Source: Niabella beijingensis (lineage in GTDB: Bacteria > Bacteroidota > Bacteroidia > Chitinophagales > Chitinophagaceae). Taken from it: a stretch of 64,000 nt of DNA. The stretch covers positions 3,534,001-3,598,000 of the forward strand of contig NZ_JAIQDI010000001.1 in the NCBI RefSeq assembly GCF_020034665.1, in the 5' to 3' direction. Shown in pieces: positions 7,278-17,336 of the stretch; position 1 is the first letter of the stretch, and every line of letters starts with the position of its first letter. Under the pieces are notes generated by a model that had not been told where the DNA came from, searched no databases, and worked only from the letters and a program-made list of their open reading frames with translations. A program made the position numbers and the translations under genes.

Positions 7278-8747
7278 ATGGCAACAGATTCAAATAAGTT
7301 TCAGGCGATTATATCGCATTGTAAGGAATACGGGTTTATTTTCCCCAGCAGCGAGATCTATGACGGTCTACAGGCTGTTTACGATTACGGTCAGTGGGGA
7401 GCCGAACTGAAAAAGAATATTAAGGATTACTGGTGGAAATCCATGACGCAGCTTCAGGACAACATCGTAGGTATTGATGCAGCGATCTTTATGCATCCCA
7501 CTACCTGGAAGGCCAGCGGGCACGTGGATGGGTTTAACGACCCGATGATCGATAATAAGGACAGCAAAAAACGTTACCGGGTAGACCACCTGATCGAATC
7601 ATATACCGATCAGCTGAAGGCAGAAGGAAAAGAGGCGGAAGCCGCAGCCATTACGGGTGAAATGGAAAAGGCCGATGCGGCAGGAGACCTCGTGGCACTG
7701 AAAAAGATCATTGATGATAACAAGATCAAATGCCCTGTGAGTGGAACGGCCAACTGGACGGATATCCGCCAGTTCAACCTGATGTTCTCTACCGAATTCG
7801 GATCCACCGTTTCTGCCGAAGATGAAAATAATAAAGTGTACCTGCGCCCGGAAACGGCCCAGGGGATCTTTGTAAATTTCCTGAATGTGCAGAAGACCGG
7901 AAGAATGAAGATCCCGTTTGGTATCGCCCAGATCGGTAAGGCATTCCGGAATGAGATCGTTGCCCGTCAGTTCATTTTCCGTATGCGGGAATTTGAGCAG
8001 ATGGAAATGCAGTTCTTTATCAAGCCCGGTACACAAAAAGAGTGGTATGAGTACTGGAAGCAGGAACGCCTGAAATGGCACCTGGAGCTGGGTGTTCCCG
8101 ATACAGAATACCGTTTTCACGATCACGTAAAGCTGGCGCACTACGCCGATGCGGCCTGCGATATCGAGTACAATTTCCCGATCGGCTTTAAAGAACTGGA
8201 AGGGATCCACAGCCGTACCGATTTTGACCTGAGGAACCACCAGGAGTACAGCAAAAAGAAAATGCAGTATTTCGATAATGATATCGATCCGGAAACCGGA
8301 AAGCCGATCGGTAATTATATTCCCTATGTGATCGAGACCTCTATTGGTCTGGACAGGATGTTCCTTTCAATGGTCTGCGCCGCTTATACGGAAGAGGACC
8401 TGAGCACTGCGGAAAAGTCCGATAGCCGTGTGGTATTGAAGTTCCCGGCGAAGCTGGCACCGATAAAGCTGGCGGTGTTCCCCTTATTAAAAAAAGACGG
8501 GCTGCCCGAGATCGCAAAAGATATCATGGCCAGATACCGGGGAGACTTTAAATGCTTCTATGAAGAAAAGGATGCCATCGGTAAGCGGTACCGCCGGATG
8601 GACGCACTGGGTGTTCCGTTCTGTGTTACGATCGATCACCAGACAAAAGAAGACAACACGGTTACCATCCGTCACCGCGACAGTATGGAGCAGGAGCGGA
8701 TCCACATCGACCAGATCGGTTCCGTCGTGGGTAATGCCATAAAATAA
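7278..8747 (+). CDS. glyS: Glycine--tRNA ligase (alpha2 type)
   Basis: This cytoplasmic class II aminoacyl-tRNA synthetase of 489 residues charges tRNA-Gly. It is the dimeric, single-chain type also found in eukaryotes, archaea and many Bacteroidota, not the bacterial alpha2-beta2 type. Signatures include HPTTWKASGHVDGF near the N-terminus, motif 2 (GKAFRNEIVARQFIFRMREFEQME), motif 3 (IETSIGLDRMFLS) and an anticodon-binding domain from about residue 395 (LAPIKLAVFPLL). I chose the ATG at 7278. An in-frame TTG nine bases upstream falls inside the -7 promoter element. A strong hairpin terminator follows. Confidence 0.96.
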   Translation: MATDSNKFQAIISHCKEYGFIFPSSEIYDGLQAVYDYGQWGAELKKNIKDYWWKSMTQLQDNIVGIDAAIFMHPTTWKASGHVDGFNDPMIDNKDSKKRYRVDHLIESYTDQLKAEGKEAEAAAITGEMEKADAAGDLVALKKIIDDNKIKCPVSGTANWTDIRQFNLMFSTEFGSTVSAEDENNKVYLRPETAQGIFVNFLNVQKTGRMKIPFGIAQIGKAFRNEIVARQFIFRMREFEQMEMQFFIKPGTQKEWYEYWKQERLKWHLELGVPDTEYRFHDHVKLAHYADAACDIEYNFPIGFKELEGIHSRTDFDLRNHQEYSKKKMQYFDNDIDPETGKPIGNYIPYVIETSIGLDRMFLSMVCAAYTEEDLSTAEKSDSRVVLKFPAKLAPIKLAVFPLLKKDGLPEIAKDIMARYRGDFKCFYEEKDAIGKRYRRMDALGVPFCVTIDHQTKEDNTVTIRHRDSMEQERIHIDQIGSVVGNAIK

Positions 8748-8767
8748 TATTCAGCTGGGAATAAAGG

Positions 8768-8805
8768 AAAAATAACACATCTGGTATTCCGGGTGTGTTA
8801 TTTTT
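8768..8805 (+). terminator. Intrinsic terminator after glyS
   Basis: AAAAATAACACA and TGTGTTATTTTT form a 12-bp stem, extended inward by G-U and G-C pairs around a small loop, and ending in a T run. It lies 20 nt after the glyS stop. Its symmetric A/T ends could work in both directions. Confidence 0.8.
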
Positions 8806-8842
8806 ATAAGGATAGTTTTATTACTTTGCAAAAAAGCAATTT

Positions 8843-11113
8843 ATGAAAAGAGCTTTATTTAGCCTGGCAGCTGCACTTTTTACTATAATGACAATGAATG
8901 CACAATCAATTAACGGCTCCTGGAAGGGCGCACTGGATGTACAGGGAACAAAGATCTCTCTGATTTTTCATATAAAGGATAGCGCCGGCGGATGGGCAAC
9001 CACTATGGACAGCCCAGATCAGGGCGCCAGCGGTATCCCGGTAGACAGTACCAGCTTTGCAGACAACAAGCTCTATCTCGCTGTAAAAGCCGCAGGGATC
9101 AGTTATAACGGAACGCTCAGCGGCAGTACTATCACCGGGGAGTTTAAACAGGGTGGCATGCAGCTTCCCTTAACACTGACAAAAACGGTGGTGACCAAAC
9201 CGGGGGACACGACCCTGCCATCCGGGGAAGTGGAGCTGCAAAAGATCATGGCCCAGGATAAAGGCGATTATAAATATAAAGTAGAAGATTATTTTGCCCG
9301 GCCAAAATCTTCCCAGTTTCAATTGTCGCCCGGAGGTAAATACCTTTCTTATATGGAAAAGGACGATGCGGGGAAACGTCATGTATATGTAAAGGAAATA
9401 GCCACCGGAAAGATAAACCGCGCTATCGAAGAAAAAGAAGAGCTGATAAAGGGCTATGGCTGGATCAATGATGAACGGCTGGTGTACGCCATGGACAAAG
9501 GCGGCAATGAGAATTATCATATCTACGCGGCCAATGTGGATGGCAGCAATGTACTGGATCTGACGCCTTTTGATGATGTGCAGGCCGGTATAGAACGGAT
9601 CCTGAAAGATCAGAAAAATTATATGATCATTTCGATGAACCGGGATAACAAACAGATCTTTGAGCCGTATAAAGTGAATGTGGTTACGGGCCAGCTGGAG
9701 AAACTGTATGAAAATAAAGATGTGAGCAATCCCATTGCCGGTTATGATTTTGATAAGGACGGTAACCTCCGGGGATTTTCGAAAATGTTCCAGGGGATTA
9801 AAACACAGTATTTTTATAAACCGGCCGGCGCTAACGACTACGAGCTTTATTTTACCAATAACTGGGATGATAATTTTAATATCCTTTCTTTCAGCTATAA
9901 CCCATCCAATCCAGACGAGGCTTATGTTTTAACCAACCTGGATTCTGACCGGGCACGTATTATCCTGTATGATTTTAAAAAGAAGGAAAAAATCAAGGAA
10001 GTATTTTCCAACAAAGATTATGATGCCGGTGGCCTGGGGCTCTCGCGTAAGCGTAACTATGAGGTGGATTACTACTCCTATGAGGGCGAAAAGGAAGAAG
10101 TGATCCCGGTAAGCGGACTGTTTAAAAAAATGAGCGCAGATCTGAAAAAGGAATTCAAGGACTACCAGTTTATTATCACCGGCAAAACAGATGATGAAAG
10201 CAAATACCTGGTATATGTGACCAGCGACCGGCTGGTGGGCAGGTATTATATCTATGATGTGGCCTCGGCTAAGACCACTTTTCTGTATGACCTGATGCCG
10301 CAGCTGAAAGAGGCGAATATGGCAGTAATGAAGCCCATTGCCTTCAAAAGCCGCGATGGTAAAACAATTCATGGGTATATCACCCTGCCGGAAGCGGCAC
10401 TGAACGGTAAAAAAGTGCCCCTGGTAGTGAACCCGCATGGTGGGCCGCAGGGCGTCCGCGACAGCTGGGGCTTTAACCCCGAAACACAATTGTTTGCCAG
10501 CAGGGGCTATGCCACATTACAGGTGAATTTCAGGATCAGTGGCGGTTACGGCAAGGACTTTTTAAGAGCAGGGTTTAAACAGATCGGCCGCAAACTGATG
10601 GACGATATAGAAGATGGCGTAAACTATGTAATTGAAAAGGGATGGGCCGATCCGGATAAGAAGGCCATCTATGGCGGAAGTCATGGCGGTTATGCCACCC
10701 TTATGGGCCTGGTGAAGACCCCGGACCTCTATACCTGCGGTGTCGACTATGTAGGGGTTTCTAATATTGAGACCTTCTTTGCATCCTTTCCGGAATACTG
10801 GAAGCCATATAAAGAAATGGTAAAACAGATCTGGTATGACCTGGATGATCCGCAGGAGGCTAAAATAGCGAAAGAGGTTTCACCTTTTTACCAGCTGGAT
10901 AAGATCAGAAAACCATTACTCGTAGTACAGGGAGCCAACGATCCACGGGTAAATATTAACGAGTCCGACCAGATCGTAAAAGCCCTGCGCGTAAAGGGGT
11001 TTGATGTACCTTATATGGTAAAATACAACGAAGGACACGGCTTTCAACGGGAAGAGAACCGCATCGGATTCTATAAGACCATGCTGGGGTTTCTGGCAGG
11101 GTATTTAAAATAA
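8843..11113 (+). CDS. Secreted S9 family prolyl oligopeptidase-like peptidase with N-terminal beta domain
   Basis: This 756-residue protein has a signal peptide (about 1-20, ending MNAQS). A beta-rich domain of about 95 residues follows (20-115: [23 protein letters not shown]), then a beta-propeller region (about 145-500) and a C-terminal alpha/beta-hydrolase domain. The catalytic residues are visible: Ser613 in GGSHGGY, Asp700 in GANDPRVN and His732 in NEGHGF. The family cuts peptides near the N-terminus or after proline, here presumably in the periplasm. The N-terminal domain is familiar from secreted serine hydrolases of Bacteroidota and is extra for S9 peptidases. The gene stands alone behind the glyS terminator. 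Confidence 0.9.
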   Translation: MKRALFSLAAALFTIMTMNAQSINGSWKGALDVQGTKISLIFHIKDSAGGWATTMDSPDQGASGIPVDSTSFADNKLYLAVKAAGISYNGTLSGSTITGEFKQGGMQLPLTLTKTVVTKPGDTTLPSGEVELQKIMAQDKGDYKYKVEDYFARPKSSQFQLSPGGKYLSYMEKDDAGKRHVYVKEIATGKINRAIEEKEELIKGYGWINDERLVYAMDKGGNENYHIYAANVDGSNVLDLTPFDDVQAGIERILKDQKNYMIISMNRDNKQIFEPYKVNVVTGQLEKLYENKDVSNPIAGYDFDKDGNLRGFSKMFQGIKTQYFYKPAGANDYELYFTNNWDDNFNILSFSYNPSNPDEAYVLTNLDSDRARIILYDFKKKEKIKEVFSNKDYDAGGLGLSRKRNYEVDYYSYEGEKEEVIPVSGLFKKMSADLKKEFKDYQFIITGKTDDESKYLVYVTSDRLVGRYYIYDVASAKTTFLYDLMPQLKEANMAVMKPIAFKSRDGKTIHGYITLPEAALNGKKVPLVVNPHGGPQGVRDSWGFNPETQLFASRGYATLQVNFRISGGYGKDFLRAGFKQIGRKLMDDIEDGVNYVIEKGWADPDKKAIYGGSHGGYATLMGLVKTPDLYTCGVDYVGVSNIETFFASFPEYWKPYKEMVKQIWYDLDDPQEAKIAKEVSPFYQLDKIRKPLLVVQGANDPRVNINESDQIVKALRVKGFDVPYMVKYNEGHGFQREENRIGFYKTMLGFLAGYLK

Positions 11114-11182
11114 ATCAGGAAAGCATTACTGAAGAAAACAACAGTAAGCGCATTTTCCGGACGGGAATAAAATTTCAAGACG

Positions 11183-11953
11183 ATGGCGTTCTATGACCTG
11201 TCGAAGGCAGACCGGACCCGGCTGGTTCAAAAGATCAGTGCAGCTCTCGAAGCAGCGTTCAGAGAAGGTAAAGGCAGGGCCTGTCTCCGGTATTTTAAAG
11301 ATGCTGATACCTATATCCGCAAAACCGCTTATCTGGCAACAGGTCGGATCTACTTTGAAAAACCTGCATTACAGGGTTCTGTTTTAAAAGCACTGCAACA
11401 GCTGGCAACACATAAGGAATATCATGTCCGGCAGACTGCAGTAAATGCCGCGGGAGAGATCGGGAAGAAGGATTTTAAAACGGTTCAGCTGTTCTTTGAT
11501 CGCGGATTGTCCGATGCACATCATACGGTGCGAAATGCCGTCATAGGATCCGTAAAAAAGATGGGAGAAGTAAACCCGGTACCTGTTCTTAAATGGGCAA
11601 AACGCTATCTGCATCATGAAGACAAGGAAATACGCCGCGAGATCTGCCATGGCATAGAATTGCGGGGACGCACACATCCGGAAGATATTCTTCCCCTGTT
11701 AAAAGAACTGCAGTTTGATAAAACCGCGCGGGTTCGTAATACGCTGGTGCATGTGCTGGGACAGATTGCCTATAAAAAAGGCTGTTTGCAAACAGTGCTG
11801 ACTGATCTGAAGACCTGGGAGAATTCCACACTGGTACAGGATGCACTGAAAGAGATCATTGATGTACATAACCGTTATAAGGATTTTGCGGCACTTACCC
11901 AGGCAGCGGCCAGGGCAATGGTTACGGCCTGTTTTGACAAGGACAAAAAATGA
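11183..11953 (+). CDS. HEAT-repeat protein
   Basis: This 256-residue protein has no signal peptide or membrane segment and consists of repeated paired helices. Examples are IRKTAYLATGRI, VRQTAVNAAGEIG, VRNAVIGSVKKMG, IRREICHGIELRG and VRNTLVHVLGQIA, spaced about 35-40 residues apart, as in HEAT or AlkD-like alpha-solenoids. It is likely a cytoplasmic scaffold or nucleic-acid-interacting protein. No catalytic residues typical of an alkylpurine glycosylase can be assigned with confidence. It lies 69 nt after the S9 peptidase and 137 nt before the sigma-factor gene, on the same strand. Confidence 0.75.
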   Translation: MAFYDLSKADRTRLVQKISAALEAAFREGKGRACLRYFKDADTYIRKTAYLATGRIYFEKPALQGSVLKALQQLATHKEYHVRQTAVNAAGEIGKKDFKTVQLFFDRGLSDAHHTVRNAVIGSVKKMGEVNPVPVLKWAKRYLHHEDKEIRREICHGIELRGRTHPEDILPLLKELQFDKTARVRNTLVHVLGQIAYKKGCLQTVLTDLKTWENSTLVQDALKEIIDVHNRYKDFAALTQAAARAMVTACFDKDKK

Positions 11954-12090
11954 ACATTGCCAGGGCGGCAGGATCATACGGGGAGGCAACAGGCTCAGGA
12001 ATGTCTTTGCCCTGCCTGCTGATATTTGGAGGGCCTCCGCTTACCGGTATGGATAACATTTGTAAGATTCTTTGTATTTTCACCGGTACG

Positions 12091-12675
12091 ATGACTGAGA
12101 AGCGTAAGAAATATCTTGTTTGTTCCGTTGCCGAAAACAATGATCAGTCCGCTTTTGAAGAGCTGTTCGTCTTTTACTATCCCGGCCTGGTATCCTTTGC
12201 CGCAGGTATCCTTAATGACCGGCAGCTTGCAGAAGAAGTGGTGGAGGATGTTTTCCTGAAATTATGGGAGAACAGGAATACGCTGGTTTCAATCAATAAT
12301 TTCTCACACTATATTTATACCGCCAGTAAATACGCGGCCATTAATGCATTAAAGGCCCGGAAAAAGACCATTGAAGAAATAACCGGGGATGAGTTCCTGC
12401 TGAGCTATACCTATAATGGTCCCGAAGCAGATCTGATCAGTAATGAAAATATTAAAGAGATCCTGCGGGCCATCAACCAGCTTCCCCCGAGATGCCGGCT
12501 GATCTTCCGGTTGGTAAAGGAAGAGGGGATGAAATACCAGGAAGTGGCGCAATTGCTCCAACTCTCGGTAAAAACCGTTGAGAACCAAATGATTATTGCA
12601 ATGGGTAAGATCCGGGAGTCTCTTGAGTTTTTTTTGCCCGAATTGAAAAAACGTTTTAGCACAAAAAAAGCGTAA
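12091..12675 (+). CDS. ECF RNA polymerase sigma factor
   Basis: This 194-residue sigma-70 family protein has region 2 (about 25-90: AFEELFVFYYPGLVSFAAGIL...EEVVEDVFLKLWENR) and region 4 (about 125-180: INQLPPRCRLIFRLVKEEGMKYQEVAQLLQLSVKTVENQM). It is the type paired with FecR anti-sigma factors to switch on SusC/SusD operons. I chose the ATG at 12091; a longer reading frame upstream adds low-complexity residues not seen in the family and overlaps the previous gene. The fecR gene follows by 66 nt, then the SusC gene, so the sigma factor most likely drives the locus at 13950-21497. Confidence 0.93.
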   Translation: MTEKRKKYLVCSVAENNDQSAFEELFVFYYPGLVSFAAGILNDRQLAEEVVEDVFLKLWENRNTLVSINNFSHYIYTASKYAAINALKARKKTIEEITGDEFLLSYTYNGPEADLISNENIKEILRAINQLPPRCRLIFRLVKEEGMKYQEVAQLLQLSVKTVENQMIIAMGKIRESLEFFLPELKKRFSTKKA

Positions 12676-12741
12676 AAAAAGTTTTGTTCCTTTTGGGGGT
12701 AGCAGCTAAAAAAAACTGACATATACATACAGGTCAGTTTG

Positions 12742-13809
12742 ATGAATAAAGAAAGACTTACGGAATTGCTTGCAAAAAAGGCTTCGGGGATGCTTACGCT
12801 TCCTGAGGCAAGAGAATTAGCCGAATACCTGGAAAACAATCCCGATGATCAGCAGCTGATCACTTTACTGGATGATTTTTTTAAAGGAAGCCTGTATTTC
12901 GACGGTTATACAGAGCCGATGCTGAATGAAAGAGTGGCACGTCTGAACCAGAAGATCTTTAAGGATGATCAGCTACAGCGGCTCTCACAAAAAAAGCGTC
13001 CCCTGCGCAAGATGACCGTTGCACTTTCGGCTGCTGCCATTTTCATCCTGCTGGCGGGGGCTGCCTGGTATGTTCTTTTCAGCGATAAGAAAAAGGCATC
13101 GGTACCGAAAAATGTCCTGGCTACCCGGCCGGGTTCTAAATCAACAGTTGAACTTCCTGACGGAACAAAGGTATTGCTGAACGCCGATACCCGATTATTT
13201 TATGATCAGTCGTTTGGCAATGGTACCCGTGAGGTGACACTGGAAGGTGAAGCTTATTTTGATGTGGTAAAAGATGCCGCGCACCCATTTATTGTACACA
13301 CCGCCTTAATGAACATCAAGGTATTGGGTACCGTTTTCAATGTAAGGGCCTATGCCAGCGAGGAAGATATGCAGACCACCTTGTTAAGGGGATCGGTGGA
13401 GGTAACACTGAAGAAAAAAGGAGACCGGAAGATACTGGTCTTGAAACCCAATGAAAAGCTGGTGGTGCGGAATATTACAGAAGGAGGCCAGCTGAAAAAG
13501 CCGGCCGGTAATAGCTTGCCGGATATCGCTATTATGACGGTAAAAGCAATGGAGAATGATTCCACAGTCAAAGAAGCGCAGTGGACAAAGAACCGGCTGG
13601 TATTCGACCAGTCAAGGCTGGAAGATGTGCTCCCCGAACTGGAACGATGGTATGGCGTTACGATGCAGACCAGCGATTCCTCCCTGCTGAGCAGAAAAAT
13701 AAGCGGTATTTATGAAAATGAAAGTCTGACGGAAGTATTGGAATCGTTCAAACTGGTGCTGGGCTTTAATTATAAGATATCCGGAAATACGGTAACGATC
13801 CTGAAATAA
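12742..13809 (+). CDS. FecR family anti-sigma factor
   Basis: This 355-residue inner-membrane protein has a cytoplasmic sigma-binding N-terminus (1-90), one transmembrane segment (about 91-113: MTVALSAAAIFILLAGAAWYV), a periplasmic FecR domain (about 122-220: TVELPDGTKVLLNADTRL, EVTLEGEAYFDV) and a C-terminal DUF4974/STN-like domain (about 280-355). It should hold the neighbouring sigma factor inactive until the STN domain of the SusC-type receptor reports substrate. The ATG at 12742 is preferred over the adjacent in-frame TTG. Confidence 0.93.
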   Translation: MNKERLTELLAKKASGMLTLPEARELAEYLENNPDDQQLITLLDDFFKGSLYFDGYTEPMLNERVARLNQKIFKDDQLQRLSQKKRPLRKMTVALSAAAIFILLAGAAWYVLFSDKKKASVPKNVLATRPGSKSTVELPDGTKVLLNADTRLFYDQSFGNGTREVTLEGEAYFDVVKDAAHPFIVHTALMNIKVLGTVFNVRAYASEEDMQTTLLRGSVEVTLKKKGDRKILVLKPNEKLVVRNITEGGQLKKPAGNSLPDIAIMTVKAMENDSTVKEAQWTKNRLVFDQSRLEDVLPELERWYGVTMQTSDSSLLSRKISGIYENESLTEVLESFKLVLGFNYKISGNTVTILK

Positions 13810-13857
13810 CATTATTAACCCTAAAAAGAAACTATGACAGCATAGAAAATAAAAAAA

Positions 13858-13885
13858 GGCGAAAAATGCTGCAACATCTTTCGCC
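13858..13885 (+). other. Short hairpin in the fecR-SusC gap
   Basis: GGCGAAA and TTTCGCC are perfect complements separated by 14 nt, in the 140-nt gap between fecR and the SusC gene. No T run follows, so this is not a clear terminator. It could be a leader structure that separates regulator and transporter expression. Confidence 0.3.
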
Positions 13886-13949
13886 GGAAAAATTGACAGA
13901 AATAATTGCAGAACTGCAATATTCCATCACATTAAATCATAACGAAAAT

Positions 13950-16900
13950 ATGAAAAAATCGGATTGCCTTGCCATGCGACGGGGAAGGTATTGGCTCATT
14001 AAATTTCTGCTGCTAATGAAATTGTCATTCATCTTTTTATTCCTTACAGCATTTCAGTCCATAGCTTTTACAGGTAATACGCAGGAACGGATCAGTTTGC
14101 ATCTTAAAGGGACCTCCCTTTCCGCCGCTTTAAAAAAGATAGAGGCGGGTTACAGCTACCGTTTTGTGTACAGTGACAGCTTAACGCTTGTAAATCAGAA
14201 GATCAACCTGGATGTTTCCGATGCTTCCATCGACGATGTGATGCGCCAGTTGCTGGTCAATACCCGTTTTACGTATAAAAAAATGAGAAAGGACCTGCTG
14301 GCGATCGTGCCGGCAGAAAGAAAAAGAGCGCTGCTGACCGTAAAAGGAAGGGTAGTGGATTCGCTCGGGCATCCCCTGCAGGGTGCCAGTGTGCTGGAAA
14401 AAGGGACCAGTAACGGAACCATATCCGGGACCGATGGGGTATTTAATCTGAAGCTGAGCAGCAACACGGCTGTTCTGGTGGTCTCTGCTGTAGGATACGA
14501 AGCCCGGGAATTTCTGGTAACGGGCGAAGAGCTGGGTGACATTGAATTAACCGCGCTGGATCAGCGCCTGGAAGATGTGATCGTGATCGGCTACGGAACA
14601 ACCACGCGAAAACGGATCACCGGGGCTGTGGATCAGATCTCTTCCAGGAATATTGCGAACCGGCCCGTAGGGAACCTTACACAGGCATTGCAGGGGGCAG
14701 CGCCCAGTCTGCTGATACAGCAGAAGAACATGGATCCCAATAATAATGACATAAATATCAATATCCGCGGGATCAATACCCTGACGAATGCTTCGCCCCT
14801 GGTGGTGATCGACGGGATGATCTCGAGCATTGAGAATATGAATAAACTGAATCCCAATGATGTGGACAATATTTCCATCCTGAAAGATGCCGGTACTGCC
14901 GCTATATACGGCTCCCGTTCGGCAAGCGGGGTGATCCTGATCACCACCAAGCAGGGTGCAAAAAATTCCAAGCCCCGGATCGGGCTCAGTGCTTCCTACG
15001 GGGTTCAGACACCGGATATCTTATACGAGCCGGTTGATGGCTGGCAGAATGCCACCCTGCTTAACGTGGCATTGGCCAACGGAGGTAATAACCCGGCATA
15101 TACACCGGCACAGATACAGGACCTGAAGGATCATGGGGATGCGGAGTGGATGATGGACTATATTTTTAAGGACGCCCCCCTGCAATCCTATGATGTAAAT
15201 ATTTCCGGCGGAGCCGCCAACAGCACCTATATGGTATCCGGCGGTTATTTCAGTCAGGGCAGCAATTTTATCGGCCCGGGTTATGGAGTAAAACGGTACA
15301 ACCTGCGCTCGAAATTCACTACCGAATATAAACGGCTCAAAGTAAATGTGGTAATGGGGTACGTACGGAATGATATCAAAGGCGATGAAGCCAATCAGGG
15401 TTTCAAAATAGCCGATGCCAGCCGTACGCCCAAGTACTATTACAATGCGCCCAAAACGGCGGATGGCAGGTATATCAACAGTTCTGTAGGTACCAACGTG
15501 GCAGCGCAGCTGGAGCGGGCGGGTTATAACCGGCATAACAACGACTGGCTCAACATCGGTACCACGCTGGAACTTAAAATAACAAAGGACCTGAAGGCAA
15601 GAGGCGTTTTCGGTTATGATATGACCTCCGACTGGCGGTTTATCCGCAGACTTCAGTACCCCGTCTATAACAGTCCGGACAGCCCGGATTCTGTAATGAA
15701 CGGTACCAACCGGGAGACGGAAAATTATACGATGAAAGGTATTTTTATCAATGCACAGGTATTACTCGATTATAACAAAAAAATAGGCAAGCACACCATC
15801 GCAGCAATGGGGGGTGTGTCGCAGGAGGTGCTGAATAACCGGGGTGTTGATGCAAAAACCAAATTTACCGATCCGGATCTGGGTACGCCTGTATCGGGGC
15901 AAACGACCTTTGAGGATACCCGCACAGAAGTAAGCAATACACTGAAACGGGTGATTCAGTCCGGATTCGGCCGGTTAAACTATAGTTACGACAACCGGTA
16001 TTCCGCAGAGTTCACCATCCGTGCAGACGGGTCCAGCCGTTTTCCCAGGGAGAACCGCTGGGGAACTTTTCCTTCGGCTTCCGTCGGGTGGACACTTTCC
16101 GAAGAATCATTCATGAGCAGTTACAAGGATCATGTAGGCGACCTGAAGCTGCGCGGCTCATGGGGTATTTTGGGGAACCAGGAAATAGACGACTACCAGT
16201 ATTTTACCACCTACACCGTGTATGCCAATACTACCGGTTTCAACAACCAGATCGCTTCCGGCACCGGGTTCAAGATCGGAAGTCCCGATCTGACCTGGGA
16301 AAAAGTGAACACCAGGAATATCGGGGCCGATCTGTCCTTCCTGAAGAACAGCCTGTCTGTAAGCGTGGATTACTTTTTTAATAAAACAACCGGTATCCTG
16401 CTGGTACCTATAACCCCAACCGTGATTGGAACCGAACTGGGAGATATCAATATCGGCTCTATGGAAAACAGAGGCTGGGAGCTGAACATCGGCTATAACC
16501 TCCGGACAGGTCCGGTGAACCATGTCTTTTCCTTTAATATCGGGAATACGCAGAACAAGGCAGTTGCCCTGGGCAACCCGGAGATCCGCACCGTGGATAA
16601 TATCGGATTCATCCGGCGCAATGGCCTGCCGCTTGGGGCTTATTACGGGCTTAAAACGGATGGCCTGTTCCAAAGCTATGATGAAATAGCGGCTTCAGCG
16701 GTTCCGGTTGGTGCTGCCCCGCAGCCGGGAGATGTAAAATATGTGGATCGCAATAATGACGGCATCATTAATGATGATGACCGCTTTTACCTGGGTGACG
16801 GGTTCCCGCATTATAATTTCGGTTTTACCTACAATGTCAATTATAAGGGCTTCGACCTGTCGCTGCTGATCCAGGGCGTGGGCAAGCGGCTGCAATCACT

Positions 16901-17327
16901 CCGGGGAGATATTTATACGCCCTTCCATAACGGGGCCTGGTACCCGGTGATCTTTAAGCATGAGCTGGATACCTGGACGGTGACCAACACGGATGCAAAA
17001 TACCCGCGGCTGACCACGGACAACTCAGCCTCCTTTGCCAATAACTGGGGACATGCTTCCGACCTTTATCTGCTGAATGCCCGGTATATCCGTGTAAAGA
17101 ACATCCAGCTGGGATATACGTTCCCTGAAAAACTGGTCAGCAGGTGGGGACTGGGTAAGATACGCGCATTTGTAAACGCACAGAATCCGTTCACCTTCTC
17201 AAAGAATTCTTTCATTGACCCGGAATCTACAGAGTTTAGTAATATTCTGGGTGCGTCCGGTGGAAACAGTGGCAGGAATTATCCTACGCTTAAGTTTTAT
17301 GGCGGAGGTATCAACATAGAATTTTAA
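13950..17327 (+). CDS. SusC/RagA family TonB-linked outer-membrane receptor with STN domain
   Basis: This protein of 1125 residues is a TonB-dependent transporter. From the ATG at 13950 it has a hydrophobic export signal (about 15-42), an STN signalling domain (about 50-105: LKGTSLSAALKKIEAGYSYR), a carboxypeptidase-like domain (about 125-195: VKGRVVDSLGHPLQGASVLE) and a plug (about 215-335, with IRGINTLTNASPLVVIDGM and SILKDAGTAAIYGSRSASGV). A beta-barrel to the C-terminus completes it. The STN domain fits signalling to the adjacent FecR. The SusD gene follows by 9 nt. The upstream in-frame start at 13866 gives 28 residues unlike a signal peptide, so I rejected it. Confidence 0.95.
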   Translation: MKKSDCLAMRRGRYWLIKFLLLMKLSFIFLFLTAFQSIAFTGNTQERISLHLKGTSLSAALKKIEAGYSYRFVYSDSLTLVNQKINLDVSDASIDDVMRQLLVNTRFTYKKMRKDLLAIVPAERKRALLTVKGRVVDSLGHPLQGASVLEKGTSNGTISGTDGVFNLKLSSNTAVLVVSAVGYEAREFLVTGEELGDIELTALDQRLEDVIVIGYGTTTRKRITGAVDQISSRNIANRPVGNLTQALQGAAPSLLIQQKNMDPNNNDININIRGINTLTNASPLVVIDGMISSIENMNKLNPNDVDNISILKDAGTAAIYGSRSASGVILITTKQGAKNSKPRIGLSASYGVQTPDILYEPVDGWQNATLLNVALANGGNNPAYTPAQIQDLKDHGDAEWMMDYIFKDAPLQSYDVNISGGAANSTYMVSGGYFSQGSNFIGPGYGVKRYNLRSKFTTEYKRLKVNVVMGYVRNDIKGDEANQGFKIADASRTPKYYYNAPKTADGRYINSSVGTNVAAQLERAGYNRHNNDWLNIGTTLELKITKDLKARGVFGYDMTSDWRFIRRLQYPVYNSPDSPDSVMNGTNRETENYTMKGIFINAQVLLDYNKKIGKHTIAAMGGVSQEVLNNRGVDAKTKFTDPDLGTPVSGQTTFEDTRTEVSNTLKRVIQSGFGRLNYSYDNRYSAEFTIRADGSSRFPRENRWGTFPSASVGWTLSEESFMSSYKDHVGDLKLRGSWGILGNQEIDDYQYFTTYTVYANTTGFNNQIASGTGFKIGSPDLTWEKVNTRNIGADLSFLKNSLSVSVDYFFNKTTGILLVPITPTVIGTELGDINIGSMENRGWELNIGYNLRTGPVNHVFSFNIGNTQNKAVALGNPEIRTVDNIGFIRRNGLPLGAYYGLKTDGLFQSYDEIAASAVPVGAAPQPGDVKYVDRNNDGIINDDDRFYLGDGFPHYNFGFTYNVNYKGFDLSLLIQGVGKRLQSLRGDIYTPFHNGAWYPVIFKHELDTWTVTNTDAKYPRLTTDNSASFANNWGHASDLYLLNARYIRVKNIQLGYTFPEKLVSRWGLGKIRAFVNAQNPFTFSKNSFIDPESTEFSNILGASGGNSGRNYPTLKFYGGGINIEF

Positions 17328-17336
17328 AAGCTGAAA

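Noticed and set aside
11950..12090. Longer N-terminus for the ECF sigma factor
   Set aside because: The 47 extra residues overlap the HEAT-protein stop and are not seen in the family.
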